Assembly: GCA_019239425.1 (NCBI GenBank)
Contig: JAFAZX010000036.1
Span: 62,001 to 126,000 of the forward strand
Length of the DNA: 64,000 nucleotides
Origin: Acidobacteriota bacterium
GTDB taxonomy: Bacteria > Acidobacteriota > Blastocatellia > Pyrinomonadales > Pyrinomonadaceae
Reading direction: 5' to 3'
Within the stretch, counting starts at the first letter, position 1. Each line of letters opens with the position of its first letter. Shown here one piece after another: positions 50,988 through 59,267 of this stretch. A program made the position numbers and the translations under genes. Below the pieces are notes generated by a model that did no database searches, was not told the origin of the DNA, and worked only from the letters and a program-made list of their open reading frames with translations.

Positions 50988-51783
50988 AGTGCGCCACGTC
51001 CTGGGACTGTCGGGCGGTAAGGATAGCTCGGCACTCGCCATCTACATGCGGGATCGCGTCCCGGAGATGGAGTATTATTTTTGCGACACGCAAAAGGAAC
51101 TTCCCGAAACTTACGAGTACCTCGACCGGCTCCAGGCTTACCTCGGCAAGCCTATCGTTCGCTTGAACGCCGAGCGCGGCTTCGACCACTGGCTCGAAAT
51201 GTACGGGGGGTATCTACCCTCCTCACAGATGCGCTGGTGTACGCGCATGCTGAAGATAAAGCCGTTTGAGGAGTTCGTAGGAGACGATCTGGTATTTAGC
51301 TACATCGGCATCAGGGCGGACGAGGATCGGGACGGGTACATCTCTCATAAGCCTAACATAACGCCGGTATACCCGTTCAAAGAGGACGGGATACGGGAGA
51401 GAGACGTTTTTGAGATATTAGAAAACGCGGGGGTGGGGCTGCCGAAGTATTATGAGTGGCGCACACGCTCCGGCTGTTATTTCTGTTTCTTCCAGCGTAA
51501 GGCGGAGTGGGTGGGCCTGATGGAGCGTCACCCGGAGTTATTCGAGAAGGCGAAGCAGTACGAAAAATTTGATGAAGAGAGGGGCGTCAGATACACGTGG
51601 AGCAATAACGAAAGCCTGGAGGAGTTGGCTGCCCCCGAACGTGTAGCCGACATTAAACGCAAACAGGAGCTGGCAATTAAGAAAAAGGCGAAGGCCCAGC
51701 CCGGACAGAAGCTATACCAGATTTTTAACGCAACGCTTGAAGATGAGGATGACACCGAACCCTGCACAATTTGCACTACTTAG
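50977..51783 (+). CDS. PAPS reductase/DndC-like PP-loop protein (defence operon gene 3)
   Basis: A 268-aa protein of the PAPS reductase/DndC superfamily. The PP-loop HVLGLSGGKDSSALA is at residues 8-21 with FCDTQKELPETYEYL downstream. Cysteines at 88 (RWCTR), 167 and 170 (SGCYFC), and 263/266 (CTIC) are placed to bind a cluster, as in DndC, where a 4Fe-4S cluster assists sulfur incorporation into DNA. It would be the sulfur-transfer or adenylating enzyme of the operon. It overlaps the ATPase by 11 bases, so the two are expressed together. Confidence 0.85.
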   Translation: MGSKVRHVLGLSGGKDSSALAIYMRDRVPEMEYYFCDTQKELPETYEYLDRLQAYLGKPIVRLNAERGFDHWLEMYGGYLPSSQMRWCTRMLKIKPFEEFVGDDLVFSYIGIRADEDRDGYISHKPNITPVYPFKEDGIRERDVFEILENAGVGLPKYYEWRTRSGCYFCFFQRKAEWVGLMERHPELFEKAKQYEKFDEERGVRYTWSNNESLEELAAPERVADIKRKQELAIKKKAKAQPGQKLYQIFNATLEDEDDTEPCTICTT

Positions 51784-51973
51784 TGGCGCAAAAATGTGTA
51801 AAATTGTGACCTGCCGGCAGGGAAGATAGCTAACGTACTCACGCTACACTCTGAAAGTTAGCTAAGTTTTACAGACAGTCGAATGGCTATCTCAGGCAGC
51901 TTCAATAAGAAGTTGGGCTAGCGCGTAGGCTAGTCTGTACACTTATCCGGGAAGCTGACTCCAGCTAACAGCA

Positions 51974-52486
51974 ATGGCGGATACCGATTTTGCAAAACAG
52001 AAGGAAGCGATACTAGGGCGGTTCTCCAAAGAGACCCAATTCACCCTTGATTGGTATCCAGAGTATGTAGAGGACTTCCCCAAAGCATTAGAGAAAATTA
52101 CTCACCCCATCCAGTGGGAAAGCTGTAAGTTCGTTGCGGCAGCAAAGCATACAATTCCAAAGAAATTTGGCGTTTATTGCTTCTCAGTTGACCTCGGTGA
52201 GCCATTCCCTAAAAAACTTCACTTACCGTTATACGTGGGCAAGGCATCCGAACAGTACCTGTCCGAAAGATTCGACGATTACTTAAAAGAGCAAAAGAAC
52301 GTAAAGGGCCGGGAGAAAATTGTCTTCATGCTAAATAAGTGGCAGAACCGGCTGACGTTCTGGTGGGCGGTTATACCGAAGGTATATGTTGATGTTGTAG
52401 AGCAGCATTTGATTATGAGTTGTAGGCCGCCGTGTAATACCAGGGTGTACAGCAAGGAAAAGTTCTGGGGTAAAGCGTTCGACTAA
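51974..52486 (+). CDS. GIY-YIG-like nuclease domain protein (defence operon gene 4)
   Basis: A 170-aa protein. KKFGVYCFSVDLG then LYVGKASEQ, with RFDDYLKEQ, LTFWWAVI and VEQHLIMSCRPPCN fit the GIY-YIG order: G-I/V-Y, Y-V/I-G, the conserved Arg, Glu and Asn. It appears to be a single GIY-YIG domain. It sits 190 bases after the PAPS-reductase gene and 27 before the DndB-like gene. It could be the cleaving enzyme of the system. Motif fit is moderate; no DNA-binding extension. Confidence 0.6.
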   Translation: MADTDFAKQKEAILGRFSKETQFTLDWYPEYVEDFPKALEKITHPIQWESCKFVAAAKHTIPKKFGVYCFSVDLGEPFPKKLHLPLYVGKASEQYLSERFDDYLKEQKNVKGREKIVFMLNKWQNRLTFWWAVIPKVYVDVVEQHLIMSCRPPCNTRVYSKEKFWGKAFD

Positions 52487-52512
52487 GACCCAACATTGAA
52501 GGAGAAAGAGCA

Positions 52513-53865
52513 ATGCCTGACTACGTGCCTGCCCTGAGAGCGCAAATGGGTGACTGGACCTACTACGTTACAGTTATGAAGCTCGGCAAGGTTGCGCGCG
52601 AATGCAGGTTAGCGGAGCAGATACAAACACACGCTGATTTGGATAATGTGATTCAGCGTGCCCTGGAAGACCGCGTTAACAAAGAGATGGTCCCGTACCT
52701 CTTGAAAGAGAAGCAGCGTTTCTACGGCGCTCTGGTTGTAGCCGTGTATGGCGGTGACCCCGAGTTCTCACCAGTTCGCGTCGATGAGCATGAGTTAATA
52801 GACGACACCAATAAATCCACCTACGGTTTCGGCCTCCTCAGATTTGATGGTAGCCAAACCTACTACGCCCTCGACGGCCAACATCGGCTTAAATCCATTC
52901 AAGAAGCAATCGTTAGAAACCCTGATCTGGCAAAAGAAGAGATTTCAGTCATCATCCTCAAACACGAAGAAACAAAGGCGGGAATGGAGCGGACGCGCCG
53001 GCTTTTCTCCACCTTAAATCGTCGAGCCAAACCTACCTCTACCGGCATGAACATCGCTATTGATGAGGATGATAGCGTTGCCGTCGTTACCCGCCGCCTG
53101 GTCAAGGAAAACAAACACCTTAATCATCTGGTTCTAGCAGATATCAAGTCGATCAATTCTAAACAACTAAATCCCTCTAAGAAAAACGATCCATACATCA
53201 CTACACTTGGCGCTCTTTATGAGACCAATGAAATTTTGCTCAGCGGCTTTGACGGGGGACTCAATGTTGATAAAGAGTTCAAGCAGTTCCGCAGGTCATA
53301 CCAAGAGATAGACTCCTACTATGCTTACTTAGAGAACATATGGATGCGGCTACTAGCGAAGTGCCCAGGCTTCGACGCTGTCCTTGCTGGCAAGAAGAGT
53401 CCGGGCGACCTGCGTAAACGACATGATGAAGAGGGACATATAATTCTAGGCGATGATGGTAAGCCTGTTCACGGAGGCAACGCTTTTGCACGCCCGATGG
53501 GGCAGTTTGTAGTTGCTGAAGTTCTTAGGTCGGTCAGCATCAACGGCAAATCAGTCGAAGATGCAATTGATACGATTATGTCCAACATACCAATGGACAT
53601 AGATGAAGCGCCGTGGGTTAATGTGATCTGGAATCCCGCCACACAGAACATTACAGGCGGTAAGAAAGAACGAAGGCTTCTGGTTTCCTTAATCAGTTAT
53701 GCGCTCGGTCTGAAGGGGGCTCCCAAGATTAGGGAACTCAATAGGGCTTACCGCGATATCAGCGGCAATAAACGTGCTACGGCGCTTCCACTAATTGAAT
53801 GGTCTGGAAGTGGTGATGCAGAACTTGATGCCGATGGGACTGAAGAGGGTACAGAAGTAAGCTGA
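52513..53865 (+). CDS. DndB-like DGQHR-domain protein (defence operon gene 5)
   Basis: A 450-aa protein with AAGGAG before ATG 52513. ALDGQHRLKSIQEA at residues 119-133 carries the DGQHR motif that defines the DndB family, and TRRLFSTLNRRAKPTS is typical of the same family. DndB is a transcriptional regulator of DNA phosphorothioation gene clusters. It strengthens the reading of the operon as a sulfur-modification system. C-terminal acidic tail. DndA, DndD and DndE are not found nearby. Confidence 0.85.
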   Translation: MPDYVPALRAQMGDWTYYVTVMKLGKVARECRLAEQIQTHADLDNVIQRALEDRVNKEMVPYLLKEKQRFYGALVVAVYGGDPEFSPVRVDEHELIDDTNKSTYGFGLLRFDGSQTYYALDGQHRLKSIQEAIVRNPDLAKEEISVIILKHEETKAGMERTRRLFSTLNRRAKPTSTGMNIAIDEDDSVAVVTRRLVKENKHLNHLVLADIKSINSKQLNPSKKNDPYITTLGALYETNEILLSGFDGGLNVDKEFKQFRRSYQEIDSYYAYLENIWMRLLAKCPGFDAVLAGKKSPGDLRKRHDEEGHIILGDDGKPVHGGNAFARPMGQFVVAEVLRSVSINGKSVEDAIDTIMSNIPMDIDEAPWVNVIWNPATQNITGGKKERRLLVSLISYALGLKGAPKIRELNRAYRDISGNKRATALPLIEWSGSGDAELDADGTEEGTEVS

Positions 53866-53989
53866 TCATCCCTCTAAAAGTCGGGATATATGATTAGTTG
53901 CGCGTTTGACAAACTGTTGCATACTTGAAATTCAATCAGAACTATGATACAAACAGCTCCAAAGATTGGAGGGATTTACTGAATTAACG

Positions 53990-54568
53990 ATGGACGATCT
54001 TAGTAAGTACATTCTCTCCTTCGGCCCCCTTATCACAGCGGTTGCTACGCTGGTAGCAGCCTTCTATGTCCAGCACCGTAATAATCAAAAGGTATTAAAA
54101 CAGAAGCAGCGTGAAGAAGAGCGGAAAGAAATTTTTACCAAACTGAAGGATTTCTATGGACCTTTGCAGAGACTGCGCGGTAAAAGTAACGAATTACATA
54201 AGTTGTTTAAGAACGGTCGTGAGTTTAGAACCCTCATCAAATTGCTGGAGGGGGAGAAGTTTTCTGGAAACGATAAAAAACTCCTAGACTCTATTATCGA
54301 TATCGGGAAACAGACTGACGAGCTGATCATAAAAGAAGGCGGGTGGGTGCAAGACTCAGAATTGAGAAAGATGTTAGACAAAGTGACTGCGCACTACACT
54401 CTAATTGATCTAGCGGCGAAGGACGAATTGACTGGCGACGTGAAGCGTTTTGAGCAATTTGTTTTCCCTAACGAGATTGACGACGAAATTGAAAAAGAAA
54501 TTGTGCGCCTTAACTCCAGGTTGAACGAACTGGATGAAGAAATCCTTGAGGAATATAAAACCTGGTAA
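53990..54568 (+). CDS. Membrane-anchored coiled-coil protein
   Basis: A 192-aa protein from ATG 53990; a TTG at 53966 is possible, and GGAGGG lies between the two. One N-terminal membrane helix (ILSFGPLITAVATLVAAFYV), then a long charged coiled coil (QKVLKQKQREEERKEIFTKL) and helical cytoplasmic domain to the end (ELDEEILEEYKTW). Similar proteins appear in defence regions but no family is recognised. It follows the DndB-like gene on the same strand by ~125 bases and may belong to the same operon. Confidence 0.5.
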   Translation: MDDLSKYILSFGPLITAVATLVAAFYVQHRNNQKVLKQKQREEERKEIFTKLKDFYGPLQRLRGKSNELHKLFKNGREFRTLIKLLEGEKFSGNDKKLLDSIIDIGKQTDELIIKEGGWVQDSELRKMLDKVTAHYTLIDLAAKDELTGDVKRFEQFVFPNEIDDEIEKEIVRLNSRLNELDEEILEEYKTW

Positions 54569-54609
54569 TAAAGAACGTATGGCCGCTGAATTAAAAGCGG
54601 GGAAGCCTG

Positions 54610-55182
54610 CTAAAGTGCTTCCGGGCTTCCTCTGCGCGCGAGGCAGAAACTAGATGAGTGTAGATGAGTGTAGATGACGGTATTTTGAATGTTGGGATGG
54701 CCTAGCCAGTCCTGCACAAAGCGTAAGTCATCTCCGGCCTCTAGCAGGTGAGTCGCGCAGGTATGCTTCAGCACGTGAAAGTGCTGCTTGTCTTTCGATA
54801 TCCCCGCCAACCCTCCGTACTGCTTCATTAGAGCGTCCAGACGCTTCCTGCTAGTGGGAAGATTCCTCCGACTCGGGAAGAGCAGTGGAGAGTCGTCTTC
54901 ACGAGAGTTGAGGAAGGCTTTCAGAATTCTTACCTCGTCCGATTCAATCGTGTGCTGACCGCTATAGCTCCCTTTCAAGCGGTGGCAAAAGATTCTGAGC
55001 AGCCTAAAATCAACGTCGGACTTGTGGAGTCTACCATCTTCTGATGCGCTAAGGCCGTGGCGGTACGCAATGAGAAAAATGGCGCGGTCGCGCTTGTTCC
55101 CCTCGGCCCTGATGACGTTGAACAGGTGCTTGAGTTCATCGAAGGTGAGAAACCGGATCGTCCCTTGTCTACGTCGGGGCAT
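54610..55182 (-). CDS. Short tyrosine recombinase with both catalytic arginines replaced
   Basis: A 190-aa XerD/FimB-type catalytic domain without an N-terminal SAM-like domain. The fold matches (FLTFDELKHLF, then QDWLGHPNIQNTVIYTHL, with His162 and Tyr171). The first Arg of the usual YRHGLR motif is Ser45 (YRHGLSASED), and the second, in HxxR, is Lys139 (HVLKH). With both arginines missing, strand transfer is doubtful. It could be a regulatory or degenerate copy. Divergent from the UDG-like gene with 26 bases between. Confidence 0.7.
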   Translation of the reverse strand: MPRRRQGTIRFLTFDELKHLFNVIRAEGNKRDRAIFLIAYRHGLSASEDGRLHKSDVDFRLLRIFCHRLKGSYSGQHTIESDEVRILKAFLNSREDDSPLLFPSRRNLPTSRKRLDALMKQYGGLAGISKDKQHFHVLKHTCATHLLEAGDDLRFVQDWLGHPNIQNTVIYTHLHSSSFCLARRGSPEAL

Positions 55183-55208
55183 AGATATCTAATACGCGGA
55201 ATTAACAG

Positions 55209-55943
55209 ATGGAAGCCTCTGGTAACATCATACACACGGCAGTGAACCGCAAGCTGCGGGAGCTTTGGCGCGCTCACCTCGCCTCTGACGCATGGCCCGA
55301 GGCGATCCCAAAGCTATGGCCGCTGCAATACCAGCCTATGGAGCCCGGTAAGCTGCTCTTTGTCGGGCTTAACCCGTCACACAACCAGCGCGATAACCAG
55401 TTAATGTCCATCCAAGTCGGGAAGGGGATTGACCCATTCTCTGACGAGCACGCCAATTTCATCCTGCGGTGTGATGAAGAGTCAATGGGGCTGCATGGTG
55501 GCAGGTTGCATCCCTACTTCAGACAGTTTTCCCGCTTCGACCCGACCGGAAAATGGAATCATATCGATTTATTCGCCATCCGGCACACGAATCAAAGTGA
55601 GGTGGTCGCGGCCCTGCGGCTGAATGAAGATGCTGGGTTTTCCTCCCCATTCGTAAGAGCACAGGTTGAACTGGCATTCTCACTCATGGCCGAACTACAC
55701 CCGCCGGCAGTCGTCGTCGTCAACGCCCTCGGCTCTACCATCGTGAAGCGTTACCTGAATGAGCAAAATCCTAACTTTGATTTGGATGACGAAACAGGGT
55801 TCTATTGGTCACCTATCAACGGGCGGCGAGTGCCGTTCTTCTTCTCCGGGATGCTGACCGGGCAGCGCGCTATTGATAATCATTCGCTCGAACGCCTCAT
55901 CTGGCATGTCCGGCGTGCACTCACCTTCCAGGCGACAGCATAA
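55209..55943 (+). CDS. Uracil-DNA-glycosylase-fold protein
   Basis: A 244-aa protein with UDG superfamily features: the LLFVGLNPSHN loop (a GxNPx active-site motif like that of the MUG group), NHIDLFAIRHTNQ, and VVVVNALGSTIV. The family removes uracil or mismatched bases, or serves as a domain in defence proteins. Substrate unknown. It has an upstream region of only 26 bases, so a promoter must overlap the recombinase start. Followed by a hairpin terminator at 55,994. Confidence 0.7.
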   Translation: MEASGNIIHTAVNRKLRELWRAHLASDAWPEAIPKLWPLQYQPMEPGKLLFVGLNPSHNQRDNQLMSIQVGKGIDPFSDEHANFILRCDEESMGLHGGRLHPYFRQFSRFDPTGKWNHIDLFAIRHTNQSEVVAALRLNEDAGFSSPFVRAQVELAFSLMAELHPPAVVVVNALGSTIVKRYLNEQNPNFDLDDETGFYWSPINGRRVPFFFSGMLTGQRAIDNHSLERLIWHVRRALTFQATA

Positions 55944-55993
55944 TCTGAACTGGGCATTGTAACTGAAGCGTCTTATTCGATATTGTAGATTAC

Positions 55994-56024
55994 AAGGGGG
56001 AGGCACTCATGAGTGTCCCCCCTT
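55994..56024. terminator. Hairpin terminator downstream of the UDG-like gene
   Basis: AAGGGGGA and TCCCCCCTT arms enclose a CACTCATGAGTG stem-loop, followed by a T-rich TTTATAATT. It lies 50 bases after the stop at 55,943. Confidence 0.7.
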
Positions 56025-56246
56025 TATAATTCCACCCTTGAACCCTTTTGCGGAATTAAAGCATCCTTCAAAATAAGGATAGAGTTTTGCTTTGGATTGC
56101 GGTAAAAGTCGTTTACTGAATGTAATAGAGTGGATAGTTATTAATATGCAAGCCAAGTAGGAATTAAACAATCCTTGACCATGTGTTGCATTGGATCAGC
56201 AGTTATATCTATCAGTAAGCTTCAATCTTAATTACCTGTTACAAGT

Positions 56247-57047
56247 ATGAGATACATAGTGACAATGCGAGATGATTGGTGGGTTAAACCACTAAGTATC
56301 TTTGCTTATTTCATTGGCCCTATCTTACCGTTCTTAATTGAAATTGTAATTAGCCTCCAACCAGTAACTGCAGCGCATCTATTTGCGACATATCTGTTAA
56401 TCCATGAATTCATGGTTGCCCGTGAAATTGAATATCATAGACCATACTCTCCTAGCGTGAAGTTCATGGCGCATGTGGAAGAATTATTTGATGGCTGTTT
56501 AATTAGAATTTATTGGTTAATTAAATACACATTTTTATTTCTCTTTCTTCCAATTGTTATAAATGTAAATGGGAACGTACACTGGTTTTTTCGGTATTTT
56601 ATTATTGTTTGCATTATGCTCATCGTTAGTGACACTTATCGTATTATTGATATTTTGCGGCAAACAATTGCCGGTAAACGTGGTGTGTTATACGTAAGTC
56701 CCTTAGCTCCCTTAGTCGCTTCATATATCTCTTTTATATTTTCATTCACTATACTTCACTATGCTCTTTACTCTGAGAACAACGAATTATACTCAGGAAG
56801 ATTTTCTTCTGTGATAACCGTTGACTTCTTATATTTTAATGTAGTTACGTTTACAACATTGGGCTATGGGGATATTACCCCTACTCATTGGGCAACAAGA
56901 TTAATAGTGTCCGGCGAAAACATAATTAGCTATATTTTGTTTGCATTTACAATTGCTGCTGTTATGAACTTTGTACAGAAAGCCAATTCAGATCAAGAGA
57001 AATCTACTCCACACGATCATAATGAAGATCAAAGAAATGAAACGTGA
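56247..57047 (+). CDS. Ion channel protein (potassium channel-like)
   Basis: A 266-aa membrane protein with four to five hydrophobic helices in the N-terminal half (about 15-35, 42-58, 88-105, 110-128) and a terminal two-helix channel unit. The selectivity filter TTLGYGD lies at residues 203-209, followed by the last helix (IISYILFAFTIAAVM). The sequence is visibly AT-rich compared with the neighbouring genes, which suggests separate acquisition. It might act in defence or ion homeostasis; unknown. Confidence 0.75.
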   Translation: MRYIVTMRDDWWVKPLSIFAYFIGPILPFLIEIVISLQPVTAAHLFATYLLIHEFMVAREIEYHRPYSPSVKFMAHVEELFDGCLIRIYWLIKYTFLFLFLPIVINVNGNVHWFFRYFIIVCIMLIVSDTYRIIDILRQTIAGKRGVLYVSPLAPLVASYISFIFSFTILHYALYSENNELYSGRFSSVITVDFLYFNVVTFTTLGYGDITPTHWATRLIVSGENIISYILFAFTIAAVMNFVQKANSDQEKSTPHDHNEDQRNET

Positions 57048-57256
57048 TAGTGCAGTAGTAGGTCCACAAAATAACCCAAGTGTGGAATTGAAAAGAGAGG
57101 CTTTATCGGCTTCGACTAACTTGGTGCTGCGTTCACTACGCTTTTATTAGAGTTCGGCCTGAATGAACCAAACAAGAAGTTTACCGAAATGTTGAATTAG
57201 GAATGAAGTTATAGTCAGTTATAGTGCGAAAGCCACTCACTACCAATGATCCCAAA

Positions 57257-57823
57257 TTATTTCAGCATCCCAATCACTGACCCGCGGCTTATCCCTAATT
57301 CCCGCGCGATCTGCGACTTGTTCCACCCATTCTTGAAGAGGCTCTTAACCTCGGCTGCTTTGGCCGCAGCAGTCTGAGGGCGACCGAGTCGCTTTCCTTC
57401 TGCCCTCGCCTGCGCGATGCCAGCCTTCACTCGCTCCCGGATCATGTCTCGCTCGAACTCAGCGAATACTGAGAGCAGACCGATCATGGCGCGTCCTGTC
57501 GGGGTGGTGAAGTCTAGGGCTTCGGTCAGTGAGACAAAAGCGATACCAAGATCGCGCAGTTCCGTAAGAGTGCTAATTAGGTCGGGTAATGATCTGCCCC
57601 AGCGGTCGAGTTTCCAGACGACGATAGCATCCATCTCGCGTCTGCGTGCCGCTTTCATCAGCTCCTCTCGCTTGGGGCGCTGTTTAGCGCCGGAGCCGAC
57701 CTCTTCTACTTCCTGCACGAGTTTCCACCTCCGTTGCTTGACGTACTGCCGCATGGCCTTTAGTTGCAGCGGCAAAGTCTGCTGGTCATGGGTAGAGACG
57801 CGGGCGTAGATTCCGACTTTCAT
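57257..57823 (-). CDS. Resolvase/DNA invertase-type serine recombinase
   Basis: A 188-aa small serine recombinase from ATG 57823 (upstream ATGs give the same frame). KVGIYARVSTHDQQ has the nucleophile Ser9; AIVVWKLDRWGRSLPDLI and FAEFERDMIRERVKAGI follow, then a C-terminal HTH (NKSQIARELGISRGSVIGML). Full length for the resolvase family. It may be a transposon resolvase or a separate integration event inside the element. Confidence 0.92.
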   Translation of the reverse strand: MKVGIYARVSTHDQQTLPLQLKAMRQYVKQRRWKLVQEVEEVGSGAKQRPKREELMKAARRREMDAIVVWKLDRWGRSLPDLISTLTELRDLGIAFVSLTEALDFTTPTGRAMIGLLSVFAEFERDMIRERVKAGIAQARAEGKRLGRPQTAAAKAAEVKSLFKNGWNKSQIARELGISRGSVIGMLK

Positions 57824-58023
57824 CATGTGGATATATAAGGGTGTCAAAAAACCCCTCACAAATTGAATGTTAAAACATTAGTGTTTTGGAGTGCTTTGGG
57901 AGTCAGAAACTCCGTGTCAGAAAACTACAGTTATTTGACGCCTGTAGTATAGCAGGAAGTGTGAATGTTGTGAGTAAGTATCAAGAGGGTAGGGAAGCGA
58001 CGCCGTACTCTGGTAAATAAAGA

Positions 58024-58049
58024 AAAAGCGCCAAGCCATAAGCGCTTTT
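58024..58049 (-). terminator. Terminator hairpin downstream of the 58,060 gene
   Basis: AAAAGCGC and GCGCTTTT pair around a 10-base loop. On the minus strand a T-rich stretch (TTTTTCTTTATTT) follows, so it should end transcription of the gene 58,060-58,743. Confidence 0.75.
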
Positions 58050-58059
58050 GAAATAGTCC

Positions 58060-58743
58060 TTAATAACTCAAATACTTTTTACCTGCCTCATTGGTTTGAA
58101 CAATCCTTTCATCCACATCTACTGTATCCATAGCGTGACTGATTCCTGCCTTTCGCGCTTCCCGCATACCGATAGTCATTGCCAAACTCGCTCTTACTTC
58201 CGAGTCTAAGAATCTTATCGGCAATGCACTACTCAGGCGTGGATAATTGATTGCTTTTTCTTCGAGGCCGCGGGAGATAAAGAGTTTCATTATGTAAATA
58301 TCTTTGCGGTTGAAGGGCTTACAGACGAAATCAATTGTGCTTTTGGCGGACGTTGTACTCACATTATCCACTGTGTCACATAAATGATGTCGGTCAGGCG
58401 AAATTGTATCGACTCTAAAAGCAACATCCCCGCCAAACAATGTAATGCCGAATGTAAGCTCCGCAATATCCTTGCCTGTTGTGTTTTGTATTTCGAAGTT
58501 TGCAATTGAGTATCTGTCGAAGCTACGAGACTGCTTTTTTCCACCAATTTCATAGGAAATCGGTTGCTTTGGAAGTCCTTCGTCAAAACAAGATTTCAGG
58601 TCAACAGTCATCTTATAAACTATTGTACGAACCCGATTCTGGTAAGTATCAAAGACTGCTTTAAGAATTGATCCCATGGCACCCCCGGCGATGAGTGCGA
58701 CACCAATTTGAATCCATTCTTTCTGTGTAAAGAGGTTCTCCAT
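58060..58743 (-). CDS. Membrane-anchored protein of unknown function
   Basis: A 227-aa protein with one N-terminal membrane helix (WIQIGVALIAGGAMGSILKAV) and a soluble C-terminal beta-rich domain (SIANFEIQNTTGKDIAELTF) that looks immunoglobulin-like. No family recognised. AT-rich codon usage like neighbouring element genes. Confidence 0.5.
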   Translation of the reverse strand: MENLFTQKEWIQIGVALIAGGAMGSILKAVFDTYQNRVRTIVYKMTVDLKSCFDEGLPKQPISYEIGGKKQSRSFDRYSIANFEIQNTTGKDIAELTFGITLFGGDVAFRVDTISPDRHHLCDTVDNVSTTSAKSTIDFVCKPFNRKDIYIMKLFISRGLEEKAINYPRLSSALPIRFLDSEVRASLAMTIGMREARKAGISHAMDTVDVDERIVQTNEAGKKYLSY

Positions 58744-58789
58744 CTGTACACCGAAGATACTATGATTTGATTAATCCAACAATTCATAC

Positions 58790-58960
58790 ATGGAATTTAC
58801 CCAAGAACAAAAGAACCAATATTTAGATAAGCTTGCTCTGCTAACACAACAGGGCATGTGGCAAATAGACATGGCTTTAATGAAGCACACCGAACAGCTA
58901 CAGCGGTGGTCATTCGGATGCAACCTGAGGCTGGCAGCTTGCCTTCCTGTTCGCCAATAA
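58790..58960 (+). CDS. Possible small protein (56 aa)
   Basis: A short frame from ATG 58790 to TAA 58960, MEFTQEQKNQYLDKLALLTQ at the start, followed by WQIDMALMKHTEQLQRW. It looks coding-like in composition but is below the usual gene-calling length, with no clear ribosome-binding site. It lies in a ~520-base interval with nothing else recognisable. It could be a remnant. Confidence 0.3.
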   Translation: MEFTQEQKNQYLDKLALLTQQGMWQIDMALMKHTEQLQRWSFGCNLRLAACLPVRQ

Positions 58961-59267
58961 CAAGCGAAAGACGAGGCACTTGAGGGAAGTCGCATCCGAG
59001 TGAGCAACGCTGTAGGACGATGACTCTGCACACAATATAAACGTATCGTGCCGTCCGCTAGTGTGATACATGTGAAAACGCTAGGATTTTAGTAGAGTGT
59101 GGTAGTCAAAAATTCTGACTGTAATGTCCCGTTGAGTTTCTAAGTCCAACATTCGAGTTAAGGTGGTATAGAGAAGTTATAAGAATCGAATTAACGTTGA
59201 CTTTCAAAATTTGATGATATATTTTGTCGCGGCCTTAGCTTATGTCTAGGTCGCCCTCTATAACGCT
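58961..59267. other. Noncoding interval
   Basis: No gene, tRNA or strong hairpin seen. AT-rich toward the next gene start at 59,268, which suits a promoter region. Confidence 0.4.

Noticed and set aside
54650..54680. Three 10-base tandem repeats (TAGATGAGTG) as an attachment site
   Set aside because: They fall inside the coding sequence around the recombinase's YTHLHSS end and have no copy at another boundary.
58771..59033. Two overlapping minus-strand frames of ~80 codons
   Set aside because: They are shadows of each other, and of a more coding-like plus-strand frame at 58,790; no family sequence.
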